This document shows, piece by piece, positions 17,240 to 25,973 of a DNA stretch of 64,000 nt. The stretch comes from Spirosomataceae bacterium TFI 002 (lineage in GTDB: Bacteria; Bacteroidota; Bacteroidia; Cytophagales; Spirosomataceae). The position numbers were made by a program, and so were the translations under genes. Below the pieces are notes generated by a model. The model was not told the origin of the DNA. It searched no databases and saw nothing but the letters and a program-made list of their open reading frames with translations. Where the stretch lies: positions 3,487,001-3,551,000 of the forward strand of contig LT907983.1 in assembly GCA_900230115.1 (NCBI GenBank), in the 5' to 3' direction. Each line of letters begins with the position of its first letter. Positions within the stretch are counted from its first letter, which is position 1.

Positions 17240-18049
17240 TTATTTACAATCGAATAAGTAGTTAACTTCTTGATTGAAAATCTTTCCGTTTTTCTCTATG
17301 TTTGACTCACTAGTCATAGGTAAGCCACCTTTATCATAGATAAAACTGAGATTCATTTTTTGATCCACTTGTCCTTTCTCATCATAGATTTTACCCTGTA
17401 CAAGGTTGTTTTTTCCAAAAAATGAGAAAAAGTTGTTAGCAATTCCGACAAAACCAAGTGCTGCTACTTTGTACACTTTAGGATTGAATTGTTGTTTGTC
17501 GTCATATTGCTCACCTACAAATGCAAGCACCTCAGGATCTTTGTCGATACTTGAATATACTTTGGATACATTGTCGTTTTGGTATTCTATTCTCGTGTTA
17601 CCTTCTACACTTCTTCCAAATACGCTAACAATGGTTTTCACAGAAGAGATTTTGTTCTCTTTCAAAGTGAAAATGTTTTCCATAAATTGTATTTTAGCTA
17701 CTTCAGTGGTTGTACGGGCTACATTTCCCTTATCGTCGTAAAAGAAGTTTACGGTGAAGCCATCGGAATTACCTTGGGTAACTACGTCCATTCTTTCTAC
17801 TTGGTTCTGCTTGTTGTAACGAAACTCTAAAGTTGTTGGGATGGAATCTTTACTGTAAATACGAATCAGTTTCTCTTGTACATATTCGTATGCTTGAATA
17901 TTTCGGCCCGCTTGATCATTTACAGATAGTAGGGGGCAAACTTCGCTATTGAAGAGTGGGCTAAGCTCGTCTTTTTTCTGCTTTTTACAGGAAAAAACCA
18001 TAAACGTGCTCAATACCACCAACATTAGCTGGATTGTTAATTTCTTCAT
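17240..18049 (-). CDS. Lipoprotein with YD-like strands, unknown function
   Basis: A 269-residue putative lipoprotein: signal MKKLTIQLMLVVLSTFMVFSC with the lipobox cysteine at 21. The mature part repeats short strand pairs of the kind EFRYNKQNQVERMDVV, FFYDDKGNVARTT and SFIYDKGGLPMTSES, reminiscent of the YD-like or DUF4595-type lipoproteins of Bacteroidetes. Probably outer-membrane or periplasmic. No enzymatic motif. Confidence 0.78.
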   Translation of the reverse strand: MKKLTIQLMLVVLSTFMVFSCKKQKKDELSPLFNSEVCPLLSVNDQAGRNIQAYEYVQEKLIRIYSKDSIPTTLEFRYNKQNQVERMDVVTQGNSDGFTVNFFYDDKGNVARTTTEVAKIQFMENIFTLKENKISSVKTIVSVFGRSVEGNTRIEYQNDNVSKVYSSIDKDPEVLAFVGEQYDDKQQFNPKVYKVAALGFVGIANNFFSFFGKNNLVQGKIYDEKGQVDQKMNLSFIYDKGGLPMTSESNIEKNGKIFNQEVNYLFDCK

Positions 18050-18127
18050 TTTTTATACACTCAATTAAACTCATGAATGTTAATGCAAGAATTGTACCGT
18101 TTAATAGCCGAGGATAAAATATATTTT

Positions 18128-19591
18128 TTAATTGTCAAGTATTTCGCTTACAATCTTTGCAGAAGATAAGGCAAGAGGTATTCCTCCACCTGGGTGAACG
18201 CTTCCTCCCACAAAATATAGATTCTTGATTTTGGAAGAAAAATTGGGGTGGCGGAAAAATGCAGCAAATTTATTATTGGAACTAGTTCCGTAAAGAGCTC
18301 CTTGAGCACTACTCGTTTTTAGCTCAATGGAACGAGGGTCTAAAACCTCTTCCACTTCTATGAGCTCACTTATATCTACGCCAAGGTTATGCTTTACTTT
18401 GGCAATTATGTTTTTCCGTGTACGTTCAATTATTTCGTCCCAGTTTTGACCTTCATTCGCAGGGGCATTGATAAGTACAAACCAGTTTTCACAACCTGCT
18501 GGGGCGTCATCTAGCTTCTGTTTAGAAGATATATTGATATAAACTGTAGGGTCATTATAGATGTCTTTTTTGCTAAACTGATATTTGAACTCCTCCTCAT
18601 AATTCTCCGAGAATAGAATATTATGAAGGTCCAGTTCTTTGAAATTCTTTTTAATCCCCCAATAAAAAATTAGGCCCGAACCACTTCTAGGTTGAGCTAA
18701 TGTTTTTTCGGGAGCTGGCTGAGTTGGAAGAAGTTTTCTGTAAGTTGGACTAATATCCATATTGGAAACGACAACATCAAAGTTGTGAATTGTATCTGTT
18801 TTAATACCTACAGCTTTACCGTTGGTTACAATAATTTCTTTTACTGGAGAGTTGAGATTCACTTTTACACCAATGCTTTTAGCTAAGTCGATAAGACTTT
18901 TTGTAATGCTATTCATTCCCTTCGTAGGGAAGTAGGCTCCTACATTATATTCCAAATGTGGAATAATGCTCATTGTCGCGGGAGTTTGGTACGGGTCTGA
19001 CCCATTGTAAGTTGCGTAACGATTAAATAGTTGAACAAGCTTTGGGTTGGAGAAAGTGACTTCGTTTTTTTTGTTTAAAGTTGAAAATAATCCGAGGTTA
19101 AAAATATTAAGATATCCTTTCATAGCTTTTGAAGAGAACCAAGTGCTCCATTTATGAAGCGACTGCTCGACAAACAGGCCTCCGAGAATACCATAATTTC
19201 GTTTGCTTTGGTCGAGATACTTTTCTATTATCTCCGCTTTGACATTTAGCTTGCTTTCTATTTCTTGAGCAAAAACTGCTGGGTCTGCATTCGCTTCAAG
19301 TCTTGTTCTGTCATCCCAAAAGTAGTTGCAGATATTTGGAAGTCTTTGATAGGTAAAGTAATCTTTTGGGTCCTTATTACTAATTCTAAATAGCTCATCG
19401 ACATACTCAGGCATTGTGAACAAGGAAGGTCCAGCATCAAACCTATAGTTGCCAATTGTTATTTCACTCAGTTTTCCTCCTAGGTAATTATTGCTTTCAA
19501 AAATCGAAACTTCATAACCTTTGTTCTGAAGTCGTATCGCAGTAGCAATACCACCTATACCAGAACCAATAACAGCAACTTTCTTTGTCAT
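18128..19591 (-). CDS. Carotenoid (phytoene) desaturase family FAD oxidoreductase, CrtI/CrtD-like
   Basis: A 487-residue flavoprotein. The N-terminal dinucleotide-binding motif VAVIGSGIGGIATAIRLQNKGYEV with an acidic residue ending the second strand (IFESNNYLGGK), and the C-terminal FAD motif LYFVGGSVHPGGGIPLALSSAK are the CrtI-family hallmarks. In Bacteroidetes such enzymes desaturate phytoene or act on hydroxylated intermediates (CrtD) for flexirubin-independent carotenoid pigments. No crtB, crtZ or crtY lies near, so which desaturation step it performs is open. Divergent from the response regulator gene. Confidence 0.9.
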   Translation of the reverse strand: MTKKVAVIGSGIGGIATAIRLQNKGYEVSIFESNNYLGGKLSEITIGNYRFDAGPSLFTMPEYVDELFRISNKDPKDYFTYQRLPNICNYFWDDRTRLEANADPAVFAQEIESKLNVKAEIIEKYLDQSKRNYGILGGLFVEQSLHKWSTWFSSKAMKGYLNIFNLGLFSTLNKKNEVTFSNPKLVQLFNRYATYNGSDPYQTPATMSIIPHLEYNVGAYFPTKGMNSITKSLIDLAKSIGVKVNLNSPVKEIIVTNGKAVGIKTDTIHNFDVVVSNMDISPTYRKLLPTQPAPEKTLAQPRSGSGLIFYWGIKKNFKELDLHNILFSENYEEEFKYQFSKKDIYNDPTVYINISSKQKLDDAPAGCENWFVLINAPANEGQNWDEIIERTRKNIIAKVKHNLGVDISELIEVEEVLDPRSIELKTSSAQGALYGTSSNNKFAAFFRHPNFSSKIKNLYFVGGSVHPGGGIPLALSSAKIVSEILDN

Positions 19592-19766
19592 ATAAAGCTT
19601 AAAACACGAAATTAGAGAATAGGTTTTGGACTATTAAGCGGTATTATTAGAATGTCTGTTACTTAATAGAAAAAAGTATTTACAAAGGTCTGTTTGAAAG
19701 TTTTTGATTATCTTGCCTTGTAATTTATTAACGAGCTGTCCTATAAAAAATAACCCCACTCCACCG

Positions 19767-20930
19767 ATGTCAAAAATTTTAGTAATAGACGATGAAAAAA
19801 GTATCCGTGATGCCCTGCGGGACATTCTAGAGTACGAAGGATACCAAGTAGATGAAGCCAAAGATGGTCAGGAAGGATTAGAAATGGTGTTAAATACCAT
19901 GTATGACGTAGCTTTGTGCGACATAAAAATGCCCAAAATGGATGGACTTGATGTTCTCCTAAAAGCTAAAGAAGAAGGCGTAATCACTCAATTCGTGATG
20001 GTATCGGCTTTTGGCAATGTAGAAAACGCGGTTGAAGCGACTAAGCGTGGAGCATTTGATTTTATAACTAAGCCACCTGATTTAAATAGATTACTTGTAA
20101 CAGTTCGCAATGCGATTGAGAAAAGTAATGATGTAGAAGTTATAAAAACACTCAAGAAGCGAGTTTACAAGCTGAATGAGATCGTGGGTGAGTCTGATGC
20201 TATACTTAAAGTAAAGCAAACAATAGATAGAGTTGCACCTACGGAGGCTAGAGTTCTTGTTACTGGGCCAAATGGTTCTGGTAAGGAAATGGTAGCTAAA
20301 CAAATTCACGAGAAAAGTAATAGACTTAAGAAGCCACTTATTGAAGTAAACTGTGCGGCGATTCCATCAGAACTCATCGAAAGTGAGTTGTTTGGGCATG
20401 AGAAAGGTGCATTTACCTCAGCAATTAAGCAGCGAATTGGGAAGTTTGAACAAGCGGATAATGGAACCCTTTTCTTAGATGAAATTGGTGACATGAGTCT
20501 TTCTGCACAAGCCAAAGTGCTACGTGCCCTACAAGAAGGTAAGATCACCAGAGTAGGAGGAGAGAAAGAAATTAAAGTGAATGTTCGTGTAATTGCAGCG
20601 ACAAATAAAGACTTGAAGCAAGCAATTGCTGACAATCTATTTAGAGAAGATTTATTCCATAGATTGAATGTAATTCCTATCCACGTAGCTTCTCTTGCAG
20701 ATCGTCGTGATGATATTCCATTATTGTGCGATAAGTTCTTACAAGACGTGTCTGAGGATTACGGTGATACTCCTAAAACTTTCTCAGCAGATGCAATGAA
20801 ATACATGCAAGGACTTCCTTGGACAGGTAATGTACGTGAACTGCGTAACGTTGTAGAGCGATTAGTTATCATGTGTGGAGAAAGCATCAGTCTAGACGAT
20901 GTGAAGCTTTACGCTGGACTAGGCGTATAA
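19767..20930 (+). CDS. NtrC-like response regulator (receiver plus AAA+), no HTH domain
   Basis: A 387-residue protein. Receiver domain at residues 1-120 with D9/D10, phosphoacceptor D52 (LCDIKMP) and K102; AAA+ sigma-54 activator domain with Walker A GPNGSGKE (167-174), the sigma-54 contact loop GAFTSA (214-219; usual form GAFTGA), Walker B LFLDEIGD (from 235), and the arginine-finger region FREDLFHRLNV. The chain ends at GNVRELRNVVERLVIMCGE plus about 16 residues, so the Fis-type HTH domain is absent. The ORF could extend upstream to 19704, but MSKILVIDDE is the natural start. No histidine kinase is adjacent. Confidence 0.93.
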   Translation: MSKILVIDDEKSIRDALRDILEYEGYQVDEAKDGQEGLEMVLNTMYDVALCDIKMPKMDGLDVLLKAKEEGVITQFVMVSAFGNVENAVEATKRGAFDFITKPPDLNRLLVTVRNAIEKSNDVEVIKTLKKRVYKLNEIVGESDAILKVKQTIDRVAPTEARVLVTGPNGSGKEMVAKQIHEKSNRLKKPLIEVNCAAIPSELIESELFGHEKGAFTSAIKQRIGKFEQADNGTLFLDEIGDMSLSAQAKVLRALQEGKITRVGGEKEIKVNVRVIAATNKDLKQAIADNLFREDLFHRLNVIPIHVASLADRRDDIPLLCDKFLQDVSEDYGDTPKTFSADAMKYMQGLPWTGNVRELRNVVERLVIMCGESISLDDVKLYAGLGV

Positions 20931-20958
20931 AAAAGAGAATCTTATAGTATTATATATG

Positions 20959-20984
20959 AAAGAGGCCTTTGGGTCTCTTTTTTT
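20959..20984 (+). terminator. Terminator of the response regulator gene
   Basis: Arms AAAGAGGCC (20959-20967) and GGGTCTCTTT (20971-20980) with a 3-base loop followed by T residues to 20984. One G-T pair within the stem. Confidence 0.7.
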
Positions 20985-21096
20985 GTGCTATACACTCTTT
21001 CTAAGCATTAAACTGGACTTTGATAAACAATTTAGTACTTGACAAGTCATTGTTAGTTTATTCTATTTCGATGGAGAAATTAAGTACTGCGGCATT

Positions 21097-21128
21097 AAAA
21101 AAGTCACCTTGAGAAAGGTGACTTTTTT
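21097..21128 (-). terminator. Terminator of the porU-porV operon
   Basis: A perfect 14-bp stem (21097-21110 with 21115-21128, core AAGTCACCTT / AAGGTGACTT) with loop GAGA and T-run on both strands; it lies 28 bases beyond the porV stop on the minus strand. Confidence 0.8.
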
Positions 21129-21155
21129 AATTATATTTTTATGGTCTAATTACTT

Positions 21156-22298
21156 TTACTCTGCAATGTTATCGTCTACTTGCTTCTTAGGTAAAAGGAA
21201 ATTAACTGATATCCTCCATGTATTGGCAAGTGGATTAGATGATGTTGTAGGGATTAAATAAGCTAGGTCTATTCCGTATTGCTCTTTAAGTTTTACTCCT
21301 ACACCCATTGTAGCGTATTTAAGTCCACCTTTAGATTGTGGTTGGAAGAAGTATCCTGCTCTAATCGCCAATAAATCTTCGTATAAGTACTCAGCACCTA
21401 CAGAGCTATTGATTTCTCTTAACTCCTCTCCAAAACCACCAGGAGCATCTCCAAAAGACTTGAATAAGCCTTCTATACTCGAGTAGTTTGGTAGGCTATT
21501 ATCTTCTTGAGGAGTTGGTACAAGTAATTTGTTGAAATCAAGAAGGAAGTTAAATTTATTTTGAACATCTGGAGTTAAGGTATATCTCATTCCAACTTTT
21601 AAGTTCGTAGGTAAATAGTAAGCCTTATCAAGTCCGTAATTAATTTTGCCACCTATGTTTTGGATAGCTAGACCAAATGCGACGTCATTTTTCTTTAGCT
21701 CATCCGTAGGGCGGTCTTTATGATAAAAGAAACTTAAATCAGCTCCTACAGACTTCCCTGGTCTACTTGCTTGTCCATTTATTACTTGGTTTCCAGTAAG
21801 GTTGCTGCTAATGTATTTTAGGTTTAAACCACCAGATAAGTCTTGACTGAATTTTCTTGCAAGTCCAGCAACAAGGGCCATTTCTCTTGAGTCAAACTCT
21901 CCGGCATCAGCACCAGTATTAGTAGTGAACTGGATATTTCCTTGATCGAAATAAGTAAATCCACCTGTAAGTACCATTCCATCTTTAAGTTTGTGGTAAC
22001 CAGATATGTTCATGAGCCCCATATCGCCAATAATGTCTCTTAGCCATGGTGCATAAGATACATTTATGCCCGATCCACCAACTGCACTTGTTAATTTTGC
22101 TGTGTTCCAATATATAGAAGCGGCATCAGCCTCAGAGGCTACGCCAGCATCACCTAATGAAGCTGCTTTTGAGTCAGGAGATAATGTAAGAAATGGTACT
22201 GCTGAAGAAACTATGCGATAATCTTTCGTAACTGCTTGTCCTATAGATATATGGCTGATAAGAAGGAGGCTGATAAAAGCAAAAAAACCTTTATTCAT
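21156..22298 (-). CDS. porV: Type IX secretion system outer-membrane protein PorV (LptO)
   Basis: A 380-residue beta-barrel of the PorV/FadL-like family. Signal peptide (GFFAFISLLLISHISIGQ), then the PorV hallmark PFLTLSPDSKAASLGDAGVASEADAASIYWN in adjoining pieces, and a series of strands such as LAIQNIGGKINYG and LRVGMRYTL-like segments. PorV shuttles cargo from the SprA translocon to the attachment complex with PorU. An in-frame ATG at 22361 adds 21 residues ahead of the signal peptide and was rejected. It lies 81 bases downstream of porU on the same strand, the classical order, and is followed by a strong terminator. Confidence 0.93.
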   Translation of the reverse strand: MNKGFFAFISLLLISHISIGQAVTKDYRIVSSAVPFLTLSPDSKAASLGDAGVASEADAASIYWNTAKLTSAVGGSGINVSYAPWLRDIIGDMGLMNISGYHKLKDGMVLTGGFTYFDQGNIQFTTNTGADAGEFDSREMALVAGLARKFSQDLSGGLNLKYISSNLTGNQVINGQASRPGKSVGADLSFFYHKDRPTDELKKNDVAFGLAIQNIGGKINYGLDKAYYLPTNLKVGMRYTLTPDVQNKFNFLLDFNKLLVPTPQEDNSLPNYSSIEGLFKSFGDAPGGFGEELREINSSVGAEYLYEDLLAIRAGYFFQPQSKGGLKYATMGVGVKLKEQYGIDLAYLIPTTSSNPLANTWRISVNFLLPKKQVDDNIAE

Positions 22299-22379
22299 AG
22301 AGGATGTCTTAGACTGATTGGATGTAAATTTTAATTTTTTCACGTTGTCAAACGAATTCAAAGTAATATTTTTTTGTAC

Positions 22380-25300
22380 TTATTTCCAAAATATGATTTT
22401 GCCACCTGTCTTGCTGGTTTCACCAGAATTCAAATTTGAAGTTACAATTTGGTAAAAATATGCTCCATTTAATAATTGGTAAGGTTCAAGATTCATACCA
22501 ATTTCTACAATGGGGTCACAAATATAACATTGTCTATTATCACTTGCTATTACTCTACCATTGAAATCGAATAATTTGAGATACATTTCTAAATCTTCGC
22601 CTATTTTGTTGTGTTGAAATCTGAATGTGATAATATCACTCGCAGGGTTTGGAAAGGCCAACTCCTGTGATAATGCAAGCTTCTCACTTGCATTCATGAG
22701 TAAAAACGACTCTAAGGTTTCGTTATTATAAACATCACGGAGTTTCAATTGAATGGTATGCTGTCCAGAACCTAGAAGCGGTAAAGGGAAATCAATCCTA
22801 CCATTTTTGAATCCATTTAGTGCTTGGTAGTAATTCTTAAGCTCGTAAGTTAATGTATCATTGATCGTAAGACTAATTGCGGTCCTTTGTCCTGTTGTAC
22901 TTAGGTTAATGCCACTTTCGTCATTAATTATAAAGGATAGGGTAGCTTTGTTGTCGGTATTAATGGAAACAATAGGGCCTTCTTGATCTTGGTTTATCGT
23001 TTCCACTGACTTTAATATACTATACCCTTCATATTTACCTACGAACTCTTGAGTGCTGTCGGCATTCACAGCATAAAAATATGCAGTGCCAGTTTTCTCA
23101 CCTGTGATTGTGTTTTTGGGGACATAAAACTCAAACTCATATTTTCCGCTAGTCACGTCTGTAATTCCTTCAAAAAGTACATTACTGTAAGCTTCATACG
23201 CTGTTTTAGAAGATGCTTCGCCTAGAGTTTCAATATTACTGACTTGATCATAAAACCTCCCGTGTATTTTACCAGAAAAGTTTTCATCACTTACCTCACC
23301 TTTGAAAGTCGCTTTTTGTTGTTGGAAAATTACGGCACTATCACTTTTTCCATTTATCTGTGTAACGAATACTTTTCTTTCAGGTTTGGGGATTTTTAAT
23401 GCCGGGTCTCCTAAAAGTGCGAAGTTTCTATTTATTACACCTGCAATAGATTTGTTTTTTGTGTTTTTGATGATATCTCCAAGCCTTCTATTTTCGGGAT
23501 TTTCTAGTTCTTCATAAAAGGCTTTATTAATTCTAAAGTTGGTACTTGAGAAAACAGGTCTTGTAGTTGTTAGTAATGCGATGGCTCCGTTGTTTTTATT
23601 CAAAAGTGAAAGTTCAGCACCTGATACTTTTGATGGATTGTCGTATCGTCCGTATTCGCATGTTGCCGTAAAAAAGATGGGAAGTCTGTTTTTGTTTTTC
23701 CACCTGAATATTTGATCCAAAGTCAACAACTTTTCGTCTGTCCAGCCATTTTCGCTGCCATGTCCATTAAAATTTACTATTAAGGTTCCTTGCTCTATGG
23801 AATTGTCAAGTGCTTTAGCAGCATCTGGGCTACGGAAACCCAAGTCTGTGGCGTTTTGCGGAAATGCGTCGAGGTAGAGTTTATCTATGTTAAGATTACT
23901 TTTAAGAACTTTGAGTTGGTCGCTAAATTGTTCAGCATCTCGCAAGTGTCTATTAAAGTCGCCATCGTCCGCAACGAAAGTTATTTTGTTTCTCCAGGGT
24001 CCTAAGGTGGATTTACTAGTTTCGTAGTTGATGATCTTATTAACGATATCATAAGCCTCTACTAGATTTCGAATAGGTAATCTACCAATTCCAATGTTGA
24101 GTTTGTGGGTAGTATCTGTACTAGATATGTAACTATTGTTAATGGATGTGCCTTCTGGCCATTCTCCCATTCCATTTTCAAGAAAGCCGAAATAATCGTC
24201 GGATGAAAAGCTATATATCGGCTCTAATGACTCTCTACTTTGGTAAGCGGGAATAAAATAGTTGTTATCAATGTATGATAATTCACGGTTGTTTTTAAAA
24301 TCAAAATTTGCGTCACCAAAGAGTAATAGGTATTTGAGTTTAGCTGGGTCATTGTTCCACGTATTTTTGACAAAATCCCTAATCGCCGTAGGATCCATTT
24401 TTCCACCGCTATAGTAGTTGTATATATCTTCTACGGTTACAACCTGTGCATTCAGTGAGTCGGATGTGCGTCTGTATTGTGCCAAACTTTCAGCTGCTTT
24501 ATAAAAAGCTCGAGGAGAAACAATAAGTAGATCTGGAACAACTTTTAAGTTTGGATCGGCAATTTCCACTTTTTCAATGCTTGGACTTGTAAGTGCATTT
24601 TTTTCTGTAAAAAAAGATAGAGAAGTGCTTTCTTTCGAAGCTACAAAGCTTGGATTGTTGCTGTCCAAGACTTTAGGATTTAGCGAATTGCTAATATCCC
24701 AAACTTGTCCTGATCCACTTATATTTAATGTGTAAGTATTTCCTGGTTTAACATTGACAGTTCCTAATAGTTGGTCATTGTAGAAGTTTGCCTTTTTTGC
24801 ATATTCAATTTCATACCAATCTAAATAAGCCCCATCGGAAGATCTTTGGCTTTTTTCGAGTTCGAACCGTAGGTTTAGTTTGTCTGATTCAGTATTTATT
24901 TCAAATTCTTTTTCTACAACATTGCCAACCCTATTATAACGATCATACGGGTCATTTCTATTATAAAGTGAGATTGCCAATGGAATTTCGCCCACTGCTT
25001 CATTTTGAGCAAAAAGCTTCATGTTGTTTAATGAACTAGCGGTGGAGACTAGCCTAATTCTCAATTGAATTGGGCTGTTTTTAGATTTTCCTTCAATGGG
25101 TAGATTTTGAAAGTATTCACTCGATATAAAATCTCCAAACCATTCTCTACCACTATTAACGAGGTTGTACCTTTCTACCTCAAAACGATGTTTGTATTTC
25201 ACCTCTGTCAATTCTTCAGAATTGACAGAGGTGGTGTTATGTTTTTCTATTTCTTTTCTAGCCGAACCATTTAGATTTACAAAGACATAATTATTCTTAT

Positions 25301-25667
25301 CGTAGTGATGAGTATTTAAGTTCTCCTTGTTTTCATAACTGCCTTCTGCATAGAAGAGGAAATAGTCTTTATTACCAAGTTTACCTTTATTTCCTGAGAA
25401 TAATGTTGGTATTTGTGTAAGTGAATTGTCTATGTTAAATCCTTTAATTTGAGGTAATTCATTGCCTTCACTACTAAGAAACTCAACTTTAGAAGGGTCA
25501 ATATCCTTTATTTTAAAACCTTTTGCAGAGATATCTTTCGCTGTAAGCTTATAAATTCCAGTTTTGGGTATGGAAATTTTAAGCCAGTTAGACTGTTGAC
25601 TTAGAGCGTTAAAGGAAAGCCCTAAACATAAAAAAGCTATAAGAAATATGTGGTGTTTTTTCGCCAA
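22380..25667 (-). CDS. porU: Type IX secretion system sortase PorU
   Basis: A 1095-residue C25 (gingipain-like) peptidase that removes the C-terminal sorting domain of type IX cargo and attaches modified lipid. Signal peptide (FLIAFLCLGLSFNALS), long N-terminal beta-rich region, then the caspase-like catalytic domain with the catalytic histidine H636 in NFNGHGSENGW and cysteine C670 in FFTATCEYGRYD; the 34-residue spacing agrees with gingipains. C-terminal Ig-like domain and a divergent sorting-like domain (LAFPNPASDIITFRF ... NGAYFYQIV). It is followed by porV. A long perfect palindrome occurs inside the gene at 25201-25232. Confidence 0.95.
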   Translation of the reverse strand: MAKKHHIFLIAFLCLGLSFNALSQQSNWLKISIPKTGIYKLTAKDISAKGFKIKDIDPSKVEFLSSEGNELPQIKGFNIDNSLTQIPTLFSGNKGKLGNKDYFLFYAEGSYENKENLNTHHYDKNNYVFVNLNGSARKEIEKHNTTSVNSEELTEVKYKHRFEVERYNLVNSGREWFGDFISSEYFQNLPIEGKSKNSPIQLRIRLVSTASSLNNMKLFAQNEAVGEIPLAISLYNRNDPYDRYNRVGNVVEKEFEINTESDKLNLRFELEKSQRSSDGAYLDWYEIEYAKKANFYNDQLLGTVNVKPGNTYTLNISGSGQVWDISNSLNPKVLDSNNPSFVASKESTSLSFFTEKNALTSPSIEKVEIADPNLKVVPDLLIVSPRAFYKAAESLAQYRRTSDSLNAQVVTVEDIYNYYSGGKMDPTAIRDFVKNTWNNDPAKLKYLLLFGDANFDFKNNRELSYIDNNYFIPAYQSRESLEPIYSFSSDDYFGFLENGMGEWPEGTSINNSYISSTDTTHKLNIGIGRLPIRNLVEAYDIVNKIINYETSKSTLGPWRNKITFVADDGDFNRHLRDAEQFSDQLKVLKSNLNIDKLYLDAFPQNATDLGFRSPDAAKALDNSIEQGTLIVNFNGHGSENGWTDEKLLTLDQIFRWKNKNRLPIFFTATCEYGRYDNPSKVSGAELSLLNKNNGAIALLTTTRPVFSSTNFRINKAFYEELENPENRRLGDIIKNTKNKSIAGVINRNFALLGDPALKIPKPERKVFVTQINGKSDSAVIFQQQKATFKGEVSDENFSGKIHGRFYDQVSNIETLGEASSKTAYEAYSNVLFEGITDVTSGKYEFEFYVPKNTITGEKTGTAYFYAVNADSTQEFVGKYEGYSILKSVETINQDQEGPIVSINTDNKATLSFIINDESGINLSTTGQRTAISLTINDTLTYELKNYYQALNGFKNGRIDFPLPLLGSGQHTIQLKLRDVYNNETLESFLLMNASEKLALSQELAFPNPASDIITFRFQHNKIGEDLEMYLKLFDFNGRVIASDNRQCYICDPIVEIGMNLEPYQLLNGAYFYQIVTSNLNSGETSKTGGKIIFWK
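25201..25232. repeat. Perfect 15-bp inverted repeat inside porU
   Basis: The arms 25201-25215 (ACCTCTGTCAATTCT) and 25218-25232 are exact reverse complements separated by only two bases; one further pair (25200/25233) extends the stem. It falls in the codons for SVNSEELTEV of PorU, about 430-470 bases from the start of the gene. Confidence 0.9.
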
Positions 25668-25695
25668 ATACTTTATGATATCATAGGTATAACGA

Positions 25696-25703
25696 CAAAG
25701 ATC
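25696..25703 (-). promoter_or_regulatory. Candidate -7 element of porU
   Basis: On the minus strand GATCTTTG, one mismatch from TAnnTTTG, 29 bases before the porU ATG. It lies just past the T-run of the upstream RNA gene terminator. No good -33 box. Confidence 0.35.
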
Positions 25704-25727
25704 ACCAATTGTATTGAAAAAGGGTGT

Positions 25728-25931
25728 AAAAAATGAAGGACTTCTTTCCTCGAAAGAAGCCCTCGCTATTTATCAGGAAAGCACCAGCCAGCTAGTCTTC
25801 CCAGCCTCCATGAAATAAGAATTGCTGATTAGATACTTAATAGTGCTGCAATGGATATGCCATACCAATCGTAAGACTAGCTAAGACTTATTAAGCGGTT
25901 CCATAGTAAAGGTCTAGCTGGGTTTTTCAGC
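25728..25931 (-). ncRNA. Candidate structured non-coding RNA, about 200 nt (6S-like size)
   Basis: The 306-base gap between porU and the SprT-like gene holds no credible ORF. On the minus strand it has a promoter-like pair at 25964-25937, a predicted start near 25931 and an intrinsic terminator at 25762-25728. Inside, CCAGCTAG near the 5' end (25921-25914) is the exact complement of CTAGCTGG near the 3' end (25795-25788), giving an end-closing helix. A second, exclusive helix pairs 25882-25873 with 25799-25790 (10 bp, AGCTAGTCTT / AAGACTAGCT). The size and closed rod-like layout resemble 6S RNA, but I cannot confirm the family; tmRNA, SRP RNA and RNase P RNA signatures are absent. Confidence 0.6.
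25738..25762 (-). terminator. Intrinsic terminator of the candidate RNA gene
   Basis: On the minus strand an 11-bp stem (GGGCTTCTTTC / GAAAGAAGTCC, one mismatch) with a 3-base loop, followed by TTCATTTTTT down to 25728. Confidence 0.75.
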
Positions 25932-25936
25932 GTACA

Positions 25937-25964
25937 CAAAGCAAGTGCCATAGTATGACGTCAA
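25937..25964 (-). promoter_or_regulatory. Promoter of the candidate RNA gene
   Basis: On the minus strand TTG (25964-25962, within TTTTTG), a 17-base spacer and TTGCTTTG (25944-25937), one mismatch from TAnnTTTG. It lies between the SprT-like gene stop and the RNA. Confidence 0.45.
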
Positions 25965-25973
25965 AAAGTTTAG

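Noticed and set aside
25728-25931. tmRNA, SRP RNA or RNase P RNA in the gap upstream of porU
   Set aside because: None of the typical conserved sequences was seen and the size does not fit RNase P RNA; only a general structured RNA is supported.
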